64,000 nt of DNA, from assembly GCA_027922465.2 (NCBI GenBank), contig BQMF02000180.1, forward strand, positions 560,501 to 624,500. Direction: 5' to 3'. Position numbers and translations under genes: made by a program. This document shows positions 1-12,243 of this stretch, one piece after another. This stretch comes from Turritopsis dohrnii (Eukaryota; Cnidaria; Hydrozoa; Anthoathecata; Oceaniidae). Under the pieces are notes generated by a model. The model saw nothing but the letters and a program-made list of their open reading frames with translations. It ran no database searches and had not been told where the DNA came from. Each line of letters opens with the position of its first letter. Position 1 is the first letter of the stretch.

Positions 1-1691
1 TTTTGTTAAATGCTGTGTTTTTTTCTAGGAGCATTCATTTATCAGGAAAAAAGTAATACAATTACTACATCAAACCGTTTTCCTTATTTGATTTTCGTCC
101 CGCAACATTTCTGATTCTTTTTAGATGAAATAGACGTTGCGCAGTAAAACTGATTATAATATAACTACTTTTATGAAAAAAGTTTTTTTGACTTACGGAA
201 AAAAAGGAAATAGATAAGAAATAAACCATCAACGTCAATTTGATGAGTTTTCAACAAATTATATATTTCAAATCAGATGTTAAGAAATGAATTATTTATG
301 CAAACAAAATCAAAATGTTTCGGTCACAGCAGACAAGAAAAGTTAAGACTGAGTCGAGCTTTGCATTGACGCTCAATCCTTGTGTTTTGGGGTTCACAAG
401 TTATTACATCCCCCACTTGTCCGCATTAAAACTTAACATCAACACTAATATCTTATAGGCAATTTATTTGATGGAAATCTCAACCAAAAAGGGCAGTTTC
501 CAGGGTTCTAGGCCTTTTAAAAACCCAGAATTTTCTCACCCCTCTGACCACACCATTAGCAGGTTTCGGGTGTCACTAAATGAAGAAAACCGGTGCGCCC
601 AAAAAAAACTCTGGATAAGGCACTGTATCGATCCTTTCAGATATCTTAATGAGTATGCTCGTAACTCATAAACTCAAAACATTTTTCCAAGTACACATCA
701 ATTGTGGTTATGCAAAATACATTCATATAGACTAAAGAAAATTAGCATATATACTGAAATCAGACATTTTTGTTTTAGTTTGATTAACAATATGGCATGC
801 ACTTACATTCTTGATCTAAGTTGACATGTATGACCTGTTTAAAAATTTGTTTTGGAAATTTAGGGAAGGTTGAACATAACATTACATTTCTGATTACATA
901 TGCACCTCAGGACATTGCAAAATTGTTATTGACACTATGCGAAACTTCATTTCATATATACACCACCGATAAACTTAATTACATCTGAATGACATAAAAC
1001 ATCCCTTCTTTTGGGAGTGCAGAACAAGATTAAGTTCATATTAAACTTTTCAGATATCACAGTGGTTACGTACGTAAATCATTTTCTTTTAACACTTGAT
1101 ATGTACTGCCAATCTTCTTAATTACGTACATAATTCCCAATATTGCAAACACAAAAAGTATACCAAAATTTTGATCATTAAAAATAAATACCTATGCTCT
1201 AAACTCACCACACACATTTTTATAACTGAAAGGAAAATCTTCTTTGTGTTACAAGATTTGCTGGTGTATTGCATTTACAGGCAGTTGGAAGATGTTTCAA
1301 TTTGCTATTGTGATTACGAAAGCCATTCGTAATAAAGGACATTGGCAATATAACTTAAAAACTGATCAAACATTAAGACATAAAGACATTGGGAAGGGAG
1401 TCTCTTGTTGGTTGAGACTCTGGAAGAAGTACTAGAAAAACTAGAGTAATGGAAATCTCAAAGAAAAGTAAATATGGATAAGACCAAGATCATGAACTCA
1501 GAAAAATACCTATGTAGTGTTGCTGTGAATATTGTGCATCTTCTCTGTATTGAAAGGATTTCATTGATTGATTGATTGATTGATATTCATTATTAATAAA
1601 GTAACAAACATTTACATTGCATATAATATTTTATTTAAAGATTTATAGAGAGCAGGACAAAATGGATCATTTCATTTTAAAGCTTACTTAC
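1..1691. other. AT-rich non-coding stretch, probable TMEM104 intron
   Basis: No exon with convincing coding similarity was seen. Short ORFs here are low-complexity or have no recognisable motif. A (GATT)n tract lies near 1563-1584. The region lies in the transcribed direction of the minus-strand TMEM104-like gene, so it is most likely intron. Confidence 0.4.
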
Positions 1692-3196
1692 CTCATTAAA
1701 GCTAATATTAAAAGTCCTATGCACCCAAGTGCCCATCCTGTTTCAGCAAATGCTTTAGGAAGTGCCAATGCACCTGCACCAACTATCAAGTTAAAAACGT
1801 AAATAAATGCAACCTAAAAAAATGGCAATTAGAATGTTAGTAAACAAAATGTAGAAAAAATCTCTTTAACGTTTCGAAAATATATTTTTTATAACGAATA
1901 TAGCTGAAGAACTAGGCCTTTCATTCAAAGTAATATTTTAGATTAGTTGTGGCAGGCTAAAATCTTAAAATAATTAATTGTTTGGGATACAAGTGGTCTT
2001 GTTCTTGTTTCCATATTGACAAAATCAAATTAATTTGTGTTACTGTGACAGTGAAACAAATACATACTAAAAATGGCAGCCATTTTGGTAGTAAAAGAAA
2101 TTTGAAATAACAAGGCAAAATGCAATAATTGCCATTGAATAATTGAAAGTTTGTTTGACAAACCTATGTAAAGCAGGTCACAAATTGGTCATCATTAATA
2201 TATTTCAATTTGTACATAAGAAAATAAACTAAACCAGCTTGAGAAAGAATTCCAAGATAACTCAGATCCTGAATTGTTTTTATTTTGCAAAAAAAAAAAA
2301 AAACAACAAAAAAAAACAGAAAAAAGAGAAAAAAAAAAGAAAAAAATTTAAAAAAATCAAATCCAATCTTAAAGTATGTAAAACAGTTCATGTTACTCGC
2401 ATGCTTTCAAAAAAGTGCTCATGCAGTAGTGTAACTAAAATTCACATCGGGTTCTTATACACTTTAGAAATGGGTATGTATTGTGTATTATTGATTCTAA
2501 AATGCTGGTGAGTTGGCTGAGTAACAATAATAGCTAGCCTGCTGGTTAACTTTATAATTTTAGATTCTGTTGTTGGTGCGGTATATTTTCTTAAAAATAT
2601 AGTGCAAAGTTAAAAGTTTCAAAGAGACTGAAATAAAAATAAAAACAATATTTATTTATCTCCATTTCAGTGTCTGCAAATATACACATCTCATTATTAT
2701 CTCCTCAGCAGTACAGTTAAGTATCCCTGATCGTTTTATGCAAAACATAGAAGTTCAATGACTATTGTAGGATTTGATTGAGTGTGGAAAGGTTTTCGTA
2801 GTTTATAATCCATTCCATAAACCGACTAAATCAATAAATTGTTTGCTTTTGCAGGTTAGCTTACAGTGTTGTGCAACCGGGATTATTTGATTTGTCTGTC
2901 TGTGTGTGTGTATATGTAAAGTCGTATTTTATTTATTTTACACATTTTACTTCATAATGTTGCCAGCCTGTTGCAATCTGATCATTTTTCAGCAATCAAA
3001 GGAATACAATTTGTTACTTTTGACAGCCAAAAGCTTTCATGCAATTTATTTTCCATATTGCTACATATATATACGACACACACAAACACTGACTACACAG
3101 AACAAGTGGGTGGTGGGAAAAGCCATTTGATGATGATCATTATTATTTACATACCTGCCAGGAATACGTGTCAGGTTCGATTGATGACGTACCCAT
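1692..3196 (-). CDS. TMEM104: TMEM104-like amino-acid-transporter-type membrane protein, first two exons (partial)
   Basis: Two minus-strand exons join in frame. Exon 1 (3155-3196, 42 bp) encodes 14 residues starting MGTSSIEPDTYSWQ and ends at a gtatgt donor, phase 0. Exon 2 (1692-1813, 122 bp) follows a pyrimidine-rich ttttttag acceptor and ends at gtaagt, phase 2. Exon 2 encodes VAFIYVFNLIVGAGALALPK, then KAFAETGW and a hydrophobic run. This matches the N-terminal first transmembrane segment of TMEM104, whose hallmark is a YMFNLIVGTGALTMPKAF-like stretch; the family belongs to the amino acid/auxin permease group of multi-pass proteins. The remaining exons should lie to the left, outside the window; I found none between 1 and 1691. 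Family assignment is strong for exon 2. Exon 1 rests on phase match, a good donor and alignment of its last residues (TYSW). Confidence 0.72.
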
Positions 3197-3596
3197 TACT
3201 ATATCTACAAATTATCTTCTGGTATTCTTCAAAATTTCATATTCATTTAATAATATTTCCTGCAAATAAATGTAAAAATTACAACAGATTTCGTCGTGTA
3301 ATCTTCAACAAAAAAAATTTTTCAAGTCACCTGACCTCCTGCTCCGATCAAAGCTTGTTGTTATGTAACCGTATCACGAAAGTGATTCATGAAGGAGAAG
3401 GCGCATAGCTGGTGTGTGTGATAAACCGATACACTAAAAGAACATAACCCTCCTAAAGTACTCCTTCATGTTTCAAAATCTCAAAGCATTCATTTTAAAG
3501 CCGACATACCGTCGTAATTCCTGTGTGCGAATATTCACCCATTTTGTATTATAATATTACAAGTAATCTTATAAAACAACCCAATAAACTGGAAGT

Positions 3597-3600
<4 letters not shown>

Positions 3601-3643
<43 letters not shown>

Positions 3644-3644
3644 A
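3601..3644 (+). repeat. (GATT)n microsatellite
   Basis: About eleven consecutive copies of the tetranucleotide GATT. A shorter tract of the same motif occurs near 1563-1584. Confidence 0.95.
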
Positions 3645-4063
3645 TAATTTTAGGTAAGAAACATTACAAGTTCCTGCAAAAATTTTCAATTAAATATAGT
3701 TTTTATCGCACATTCATGAAAGGTTATATTTTCAACGTCCATAGTAGATATATAAGAAAGTTTACATAAACTATCTGAAATATAGATCGTCGTTGTACGT
3801 TGTTTCAAGTTTCAAGTAACGCGGGAAACTCGTAGAAGATCATAAATGATCTTATCGTCGAGAACCGAGTGACTACACAGCGTAAATGTTACAATCTTAC
3901 AATTGTAACAAAATTTTAAAATTAGAGTTTTAAAAGAAAGAAGATGAACTGCGCATGCTTTTACTTCACTTGCGTCCGCGTCTGCTTCATGATAAGTGTG
4001 AATCAAAAGGATAAAGTTGCTTTAATAGATCTTTGTTCAAAATGGTTTTAACTTTATATAAAA

Positions 4064-5463
4064 ATGCGCCGATTCCTTTGGATACTTTTGAGTGCACGTA
4101 CTCAATTTGATTCGTCCATGTCAGATTTTCATCTACGTAAATTCCAAGAAAAGCTCGAGTATGCAACCGACCTTTTTAAAGATACCGACATAAAAGTTAC
4201 CATCGACGGAAAACGACATTTGGGAGCAGCCCTGGGAAGTAAAGATTTTCGGCAGACGTATTGTGAAGAAAAAGTGTTTGAATGGTGCATTGAAATAGAG
4301 TGTTTGAGCGAAATTGCAAAATCTGAACCCCAAGCGGCTTGTGCTGCATTTATACACGGCGAAATGCACAGATACACTTATTTTCTCCGTACCATTCCTG
4401 AAATGAAATCATACATGCAGAAAGTTGGCCAAATCATTCAAGACAAATTTTTACCATCACTGTTCGAATCATCAGTAAACCACCAAGATCACGAGTTATT
4501 TTCGTTACCAATTCGTTTTGGTGGACTCGGTATACCAATATTCGAAGAGACAGCTGAGCCAACACTATCAAACCTCGTTAAAAATTACTGCTCCACTGGT
4601 AGCTATTATGATATCACAGAGTAACAACCTTCCCGACGAAAAGAAAGTGAATGAATTGAAAGCAAAAGCAAAACATGATCACGACGAACTATTGAAACTT
4701 AAATCAGAAAGAATAGAGAGAGAATTACCAGCAGAAACCCTGAAAGCTGTCATGGAAAGCAAGGAGAAGGGTGCTTCAAGCTGGCTGTCAGTATTGCCCC
4801 TCGAGGATTATGACTTTGTTCTTAATGAAGGCGAATTCCGAGATGCCATTAACATACGATATGCAAAACATCTGGAAGGTCTACCCTCGAAATGTCCATG
4901 TGCAAAGACATATGATGTTACCCATGCTTTAAAGTGTAAAAAAGGAGGTTTTGTCACCCAACGCCATAACGAAATCAGGGATTACGAAGCAGAATTACTG
5001 AAGCGAATTGTTCATGATGTTGAATTAAAACCACCCCTTCAGCCGATTACAATCGAAACTATCAACGGTTTGAATGGAGATAGTGCCCGGCTTGACATAC
5101 GTGCTCGTAGTGTATGGAGAAAAGGACAGAACGCTTACTTCGATGTAAGAATTACTAACACTAATTGTCAATCACAAAAGCATCTAGAAATTGAAAAAGT
5201 GCTTCAAAATCACGAGAGAAAAAAAACGCAATTACAACCAGCGCATAATGAACATTGAACATGAAACCTTCACACCATTAGTTTTTTCTGTCGGAGGAGG
5301 TGTAGGTCCCGAATGTTCAAAATTCCATAAACATGTGGCTAATGTTATCGCTATGAAATCAGGGGGGAGATATGAAAGAGTTTATTCAATGATACGTTGC
5401 AGACTATCTTTCATGATACTTCGTGCGGCTCTGATGTGTATTCGTGGTTCGAGATGTCTTTGA
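4064..5463 (+). pseudogene. Retroelement C-terminal remnant: reverse-transcriptase tail, zinc knuckle and endonuclease-like region, two frameshifts
   Basis: Three overlapping plus frames (4064-4624, about 4600-5258, 5191-5463) read as one decayed protein. The first frame ends with a GGLGIP motif (LPIRFGGLGIPIF) typical of the thumb region of some non-LTR reverse transcriptases. The second has a Cys/His cluster (CPCAKTYDVTHALKCKKGGF followed by RHNEIRD) and then ARLDI...AYFDVRI, spaced like the catalytic core of a restriction-like endonuclease (D, about 14 residues, then D). The third ends FTPLVFSVGGGVGPE and a C-terminal LRAALMCIRGSR. Such a CCHC-plus-endonuclease tail is known in R2/NeSL/CRE-type elements, and closely similar C-termini recur in invertebrate genomes. 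Frame breaks fall near 4610 and in the A-rich run near 5217-5228. The catalytic reverse transcriptase core is absent, so this is a 5'-truncated dead copy. Exact clade is uncertain. Confidence 0.7.
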
Positions 5464-6290
5464 AATTGTATGCATGAAATCTAAGTGTATTTAATTTATG
5501 TTAATTTATGTTTTTCAGTCGATGGAATATGCAGGTTTACAAGTAAATTAGTTGCATAAATCAATTCGGCATGCCCAAATAAAAAGTTTACAAGTGGAAG
5601 TGTAAAACTATAATAAACAGAAGGAGGGATAAAACAATGTCGCAAAGTTCATAAGGTTAACGAAATATTGTTTTGAGATTATTGTGAGTCAATTCATTTA
5701 AAACATTTTTGGCCACAATGCAAGCATGTTGTCGTGCAACAGAAACAATTTCTTCGTTTGCAGGATTTAGCCGACGGATCTAGTACAGGTAGTCGCAATT
5801 TATAAAGGAGAGTGTTAGCAATTTGTGTAGGAGAGTGTTATCATTTTGTGTAGGAGAGTGTTAGGGTAGCTGTTTTAAGTGGACGCAAGTTCTCTTCATG
5901 ATGTAAAAGATGTCAACAACAAGTTTTTAAAAAGAAACACTAAGGAGTGTTGAGGGAAGCTAAGAAAAGGTGATCGATGTGAGTCAAGCCTAAGAAACCT
6001 CGTGTAATTTTAAATATCCAATCTAGCTGTGTCTCAGACTTCGGATATAGATGGTGACATCTTCCTCCTTTGTCTTTATATCCTGTTTTCATTGTTCAAT
6101 TAACAAACTGATAACCCATATTAACCTCCCCAATGGAAAGTTTCTGAAGTTCATTCGAGTTTCAGGAAATAAAAACCCTACTCGTGCATGTCACTCACTT
6201 ACTCTTCTGTCAACCAATGAAAACAGCTATTCTCACGTGATTACTCACAAGTGATGATCTGATTATAGCGACTTAATTAGTGATAATTTT
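5464..6290. other. Non-coding stretch with a short repeat
   Basis: No gene seen. A short imperfect repeat (gtgtaggagagtgttag-like) occurs about three times near 5805-5865. Confidence 0.4.
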
Positions 6291-6292
6291 TT

Positions 6293-6416
6293 ATGTGTAT
6301 AAAAGCTGCCATTAATATGCTGTGGTTAGTAAGATTCAGTCAGTTGAAGATTTACAGGATAGTGGAATGTTTTCCGTCAAAGTTTTTGCAGCTATCTTCG
6401 TGGTTGGCTTCACTAC
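6293..6416 (+). promoter_or_regulatory. TATA-like box followed by a short signal-peptide ORF that is broken by a stop
   Basis: A TATA-like sequence (gtataaaagc, about 6297-6306) precedes an ATG at 6368. That ATG opens a 17-codon ORF reading MFSVKVFAAIFVVGFTT, a good hydrophobic signal-peptide core, which then meets a TAG stop. No splice donor is visible before the stop. This may be the decayed first exon of a small secreted-protein gene whose downstream part was replaced by the neighbouring minisatellite, or it may be chance. Confidence 0.3.
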
Positions 6417-6572
6417 ATAGATGTGAGGGTCCAGTTGAATCTTAGCCGTGGCCCCACCTGGAAAACAGATACAATAATAGCAACTGAGTGTGGCCAGCCA
6501 CGTAAAACAGTACCTAATAATAATAACAATAATAATAATCAAAGGATCTTTGTTTCTCTAAGATTGGCAGAA

Positions 6573-7095
6573 GGTGGCGACGTGCCGTGTATCGGTAAGA
6601 TGATGAAGGTGATGACGTGCCGTTGTATCGGTAAGAAGACGAAGGTGACGACGTGCCATATATCGGTAAGAAGACGAAAGTGACGACGTGCTATGTATCG
6701 GTAAGAAGACGAAGGTGACGACGTGCCATATATCGGTAAGAAGACGAAAGTGACAACGTGCCATGTATCGGTAAGAAGACGAAGGTGACGACGTGCCGTG
6801 TATCGGTAAGAAGACGAAGGTGACGACGTGCCGTGTATCGGTAAGATGATGAAGGTGACGACGTGCCATGTATCGGTAAGAAGACGAAAGTGACGACGTG
6901 CCATGTATCGGTAAGAAGACGAAAGTGACGACGTGCCATGCATCGGCAAGAAGACGAAAGTGACGACGTGCCATGCATCGGCAAGAAGACGAAAGTGACG
7001 ACGTGCCATGTATCGGTAAGAAGACGAAGGTGACGACGTGCCGTGTATCGGTAAGATGATGAAGGTGACGACGTGCCGTGTGTCGGTAAGAAGGA
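6573..7095 (+). repeat. 35-bp minisatellite, about 15 copies
   Basis: Tandem units of 35 bp with core gtgacgacgtgccatgtatc followed by ggtaagaagacgaag. One unit near 6620 has an extra base. Substitution patterns (cat/cgt, tatc/catc, aag/gatgatg) suggest homogenisation among copies. Because 35 is not a multiple of three, every frame stays open on the minus strand; the resulting 97-191 codon ORFs are repeat artefacts. Confidence 0.95.
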
Positions 7096-7099
7096 TTCT

Positions 7100-10000
7100 C
7101 ACAAACCGAAACAAACTGTCTCTGCAACTTGTGATAATTTATTGTTGATAAAATTTCGAGGTTTAGTTATTTATTCAAAATGTATAAATTAAAATTATTA
7201 CATTGAATATCTTATACTCAGGGATCTGTGTATTATTCTTCATTATTCTTGTACTTGCTGAGTGCTTTCTTCAATTCTTGCAAAGTTTTTTTTCCCAACT
7301 GGATTGTTAAAATGCGACGCATTTGATCTTTTGATCCGACAAAGGATTCCCAAAAGAGACTTTAAATAGGTGAAGGCGTATTTGGCTGCTCATTTTATTC
7401 AACTATCTCCGTCATTATCTCCATCATTATCTCCGTTATAATGTCAAGAACTACCTAATAAAATTGTGTAATTACTTCATGAATGGTATCAAAGATCTTC
7501 TTTATGGCAGTTTTGTTTTTTGGACGAATTCTTAATACTTAGAGTTCGAAACCGTCATGAATCAGGTTTGGACCTTTCCCGAATTTTTGTTTAAACATCG
7601 TCTTATGGCTCAGCCAACAAGTATCGCTTCGTTTTAAAGATTTTAGTCATAAAAATAATAAATATAATTGGTGAAACAATAGAATGTATAGAAACGAGGC
7701 GAAACTTGATAGAAAGGCATTAACACGATGTTCCAACAGAGATTCGGGAAACGTCTATTCTGTCTTTAAATGCGCGTTAATGGCGCGTTAGTACCGCGTT
7801 AATTCCTAGTTTCAGCCTACTCCATTATTTTAATACATCATTGTCTTCTCTACTTAGTATCCATTTTGCAGAATTAAAAGCAATTAAAAAGCTTCAAAAC
7901 GAGGCCATAATTTGACAAAAACATCGTGCTTAAACGAAATCGGGAAAAGTATGAATGCAATAGACAATGGCGAAATTTCTTTAAGAATTGAGAACATTTT
8001 TAAAACGATTATGTTAGTGCAATGTAGCCACTTCATTGAACTAGATTCACGTGGTTTGTTTATCGTATTCCACGACGATGTCCTTCTGCCTCACGTTAGA
8101 CGTTAGACGTTAGAAATTCTGCATTTATAGCATTTTTTCATCGACTGTTCCCTGACTTCACCACAACCATAGGGCGTCATAATCTAAAAGCAGTGTTAAG
8201 GGGCGTGTCCGATTCATTTTTTAAACATATCTACCCTCGCTATTTTTAATTTTGAACTTTTTATTTTGTTACTTTTTTATAAATGCATAAAAGTTTTTCG
8301 CTCATGTATTTAAACGTTGTCAAATTACATTTCCTATATTCAAAAGATTTCGATCTTGATAAGCTGTTTGTTTCAGACAAGTCAACAAACTCTCGATAAC
8401 AAGCAATCCTTTTTGATAGGATTTCTTCGCTAATCACCTTTTACTCAGTTCGCATACCATCTGTTAATGGATCTTTTGTTTATCCTACTCAAATACCTTC
8501 CCTTAAAATGGATGTTTTAAATGAAAATATAAAAGGAAATTCAATTCGTGAAAAATAGCTTTACAATTATAGTCAATAGAATATAAATGAACATATTGAG
8601 TCATACGTTTTAACTTGATATCATTCAAGCAGATCCAATCCTATGATTTTGTCTTCCAAATTAAACAGCCTCGATGGTTAGCTTTAGTGTGGGAGACTTT
8701 GTTTGTGTAAGAAGTTCTGTACCCGAAATGGTTGTGATTTAGTGAGAGATAACTACTAAGCTGGTAACAACCAACCTCAGATGCTATGACATTCTGGATT
8801 TTTAATTTAATCACTGCAGTTTGTTTTTTAAACCAATGGAAAATTACTTTCTGTCAATTGGATTTTGATGCAGGTGAGAATCTTGATCAGTCCCTTGTAG
8901 TTACTTATTCTTGTTGGAATATTTGAAATTCAAAATCAGCATGCTTTAGTTGACATTGATATCAAGCGCTTTTACGGCTCTTCTTCTCGAATGTGCTTTC
9001 GTCCTCCTTCCAAACGTCCAGGAAAAACAAACTTGTCTTGTGTCATACGATCAACCTTAAGTAGGTCATTATACGAAATTATGAACATTATGAAATAAAA
9101 AATCATGTAAATTTTAGTAACGTTTACCGTCTAAATATAACATATATAAGTTTAGACTAAATTTCTATCTGCAACAAATAAGTGTAAGAACCATTAACAA
9201 CAATCCTTCATCAACTGAGTTAGGTAGTTGCCTACCTGAAAAATCATGAACCTCTATGATAAACTACAGATTATTTGATGTTTCATACGATCATTCTACA
9301 AATTAGCCCCAAAATCCCAATAAATTTTACTGAAAATAACTCAATGTGGCGTAACTTTAATAGAAAGCCCATGACTATATCAGTGGACGGTGCTCCTCTA
9401 GATTCTCACCATAGAACTCAACGCAATTATTCTTAAACCACGTGAACACGTAGGATTGATACTTAAGGATGCAATGCTGCGAAATTTTGACATAGACATG
9501 GTGTAAAAAATTATAAAATCTGTTTAGGTGAGTGAATTTCTGAAAATTGATTTGCCTCGCTCTTTCAAACTTTATTGTAAGAGTTGTCACCGATAAGTTT
9601 TATATTGTAGAGTTGTCAGATGAACCATGGTTGAACACACTCACAGAAATTTCTTTTTGTTGAAAGTATTTTTTCATATATTTTTTTATTCTGTCGAAAA
9701 AACTAATCAAAACCTTAAAAGATATTCGACAATAATGATCCTATGTGTTGGAAACCATTTCATATTGATTAATGGTTATTGTGCAAAGATATTGTGGAGT
9801 GTTGAGAGAGAACGTGAAGGTATGCAGATAGCATCAAACGTCTTGGTTAATGCTGAAAGAACGAGGCAAAGCTTGTGACCTAACCATGACTAACTCAAAT
9901 AAATTCTACAAGGTTTACACCATGAAGTTTTGGTGCAAGGTTTACACCATGAAGTTTTGGTGTTTTTAAATTGTTAGATGAACACACTCCATGATTGAAA

Positions 10001-11515
10001 CCAGTGTTAACACCTAAATGGATCAATCCAAAATGTGTATCGGAGAAGGATTCTGTTTCTGATCCTATGAACGTTTTGAAGAAAACACTTTTCGAAGTTG
10101 AAACGATACTGTACCATATTGACTCGATACTGTATCATACTGGCTCGATACTGTACCATACTGGCTCGATACTATACCATGCTGGGTCGTTATTTAACTC
10201 TCGACACACATTAGATAACATTGTTTTCTGATGACAGAGCGAGGGATACACGGTATTAGAAATCATCATTTAATCAATATCAATTCAACACCCACGTTGA
10301 GAAGAGAGAGGTTAAAAAGACAGAAGCTTGAAAGTATACGTTCTTTTGTGCAAACATGCTTTCGTGTGGACAGACATTTACGCGTTTTGACCTACATGAT
10401 ACCTCGTAGACAAATTTTGATGAAAAACCACTACGAAAGAGTGCATTTCTATAGAACACTATTTCAAAATGTTCTTCACCATAGTGACTTTTTGATGATT
10501 TTGCCCATTGGGACATCCAATCTCGTTTTCAAAATATCCTTTCACCATTCTTTGGAAGGTTTTGATACATTTTGATACATTTTGATACATTAAAAATTAT
10601 CATTAAAGGGAATAAAGTCACACATAATCGGTGGGTCACGGTGTTTAAACAGAAATTCAAAAGAAGGTGTGTTGCATGCATGACATACCAACGTAATGCG
10701 TTAATATGAAGTTATAACCTATTATGGAAGTAGTACCCCTTCCTGAAATTCCATTTAAATACCGCCTTATGGCGCAGTTAAAAGGTTCTATTAGCTTATG
10801 GTACAAAGTTCTGAAAATGATTTAAACTAAAATATACAGAAACATGGTAAAACCTGACGAAACATGGCGAAACCTGACGATATATAACAAAACTCGGCGA
10901 AACATGGCGAACTTTGATATCAGAATTATTTTATGAGTAGAGTTGTGGAGGAGAGTTGATCTATATTAGAATAAAAACGTGTAAATGACCTAATGTACTC
11001 CAACAATTTTTTTGACTACCTCTGATTCACATAAGTAGGTCATTGGATTTTTTGTAAAACTAGCCTTTACCTTTGAATCCATATTTCTCTCACTAAAAAT
11101 GTATGCTAGGATAGTTGAGAGTGAATGAATCCTGGGATCGAGATTGTTACTCGTAAAAAAACTTCTCTAAAGTAAAAATCTTTCCTTTTGCTTTTTTTGG
11201 GCGTAGCTTTAGAAGTGTTGCTGGATAGTGCTTACTCAAACCAACCTCGGTACTAGAGCTTTTTCTGTCTTCCCTTCATATCTAATATCTGTGGAGCTTA
11301 AAAGGTAGCAATGATAAAAAACATTTTTTTAGGCAAACAGTATTCGGAATATTCGGAATATTCCGATACAGCTTCTTGAGAGCCGTTATGATCCGTTGAC
11401 TCATGAATAATTAGTAGATCTGCTTCACCTACGCTTCAACTAACAAGCTGTGCTTCATTGATTAAACATTGATTAACTCACCTTTGAGATAATTTCATGA
11501 CTAATTTCAATTATA
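7100..11515. other. Gene-poor AT-rich stretch with short tandem repeats
   Basis: I found no exon with family similarity. ORFs such as 9627-9878 and 10231-10575 lack recognisable motifs. Small repeats include a 27-bp duplication (caaggtttacaccatgaagt...) at about 9908-9961, four imperfect 21-bp units (ctcgatactgtaccatactg-like) at about 10101-10190, and repeated gaaacatggcgaaacctgac-like units near 10840-10915. Upstream exons of the haem peroxidase gene may lie here but cannot be identified. Confidence 0.4.
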
Positions 11516-11519
11516 ACAT

Positions 11520-11708
11520 CACAGCATTTCGAGTCAAAGGAGGTCATTCAACACAGTGTCTTTAACACCACAGCATTTCGAGTCAAAGGAGGTCATTCAA
11601 CACAGTATCTTTAACACCACAGCATTTCGAGTCAAAGGAGGTCATTCAACACAGTATCTTTAACACCACAGCATTTCGAGTCAAAGGAGGTCATTCAACA
11701 CAGTATCT
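11520..11708 (+). repeat. 49-bp minisatellite, about four copies
   Basis: Units start at about 11521, 11570, 11619 and 11668, each beginning acagcatttcgagtcaaagg and ending near ctttaacacc. Copies are nearly identical (one gtgtc/gtatc difference), so the array is young. It sits about 540 bp upstream of the first visible peroxidase exon. Confidence 0.93.
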
Positions 11709-12243
11709 TCCCAGTCATTTCGTACATTTATAATTTCCTCAGTTATAAATTAGAATTACTCTACTTTCAAATAATTCTATGTTGGCCTACATTGTTGATA
11801 ATAATCCTACAGCCTTATGTACTAGAATATTGTTGAACCGCTTATATACAGGTTTCTTTATAAGCACTACTACAATTAAACAGCCTGTTTATTTTCCTTA
11901 TGTTGTGACTGCTCCGGTGTGTCTTTCATATGTACCAAGAAAGAAGAAATAGATGCCCCAAAACACCGGAAAGGGCTTGCTAATATATTTGACCAACTTT
12001 ACTAACTATATATATTGCTATATAAATTATTTGGAAAATTTGAACGAGCATATGAAAGAGGAAGAAAAAATGATTTCGTTTTCTTTAGCCTGTCCTCCTT
12101 ACGAAAGTGTATAATGCATACAAAAAAGCGCTTGTGGTATCGTATACTCGTGTCACAAACAAAATGAAACAATCAGTTATTTGAAACCAACTATTTCTTG
12201 ATTTTCCTCAAGTGACTTTATATTTTCCGTTTCCTTCCAATAG

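Noticed and set aside
2164..2511. Lysine-rich plus ORF and its phenylalanine-rich minus shadow
   Set aside because: Simple A-rich sequence (poly-A with scattered G/C) accounts for both.
6539..7127. Three long overlapping minus-strand ORFs of 97-191 codons
   Set aside because: They are generated by the 35-bp minisatellite, which stays open in all frames; the same peptide repeats appear in each frame.
10231..10575. 114-codon plus ORF
   Set aside because: No recognisable motif, no splice context, and the end runs into a tttgatacat repeat.
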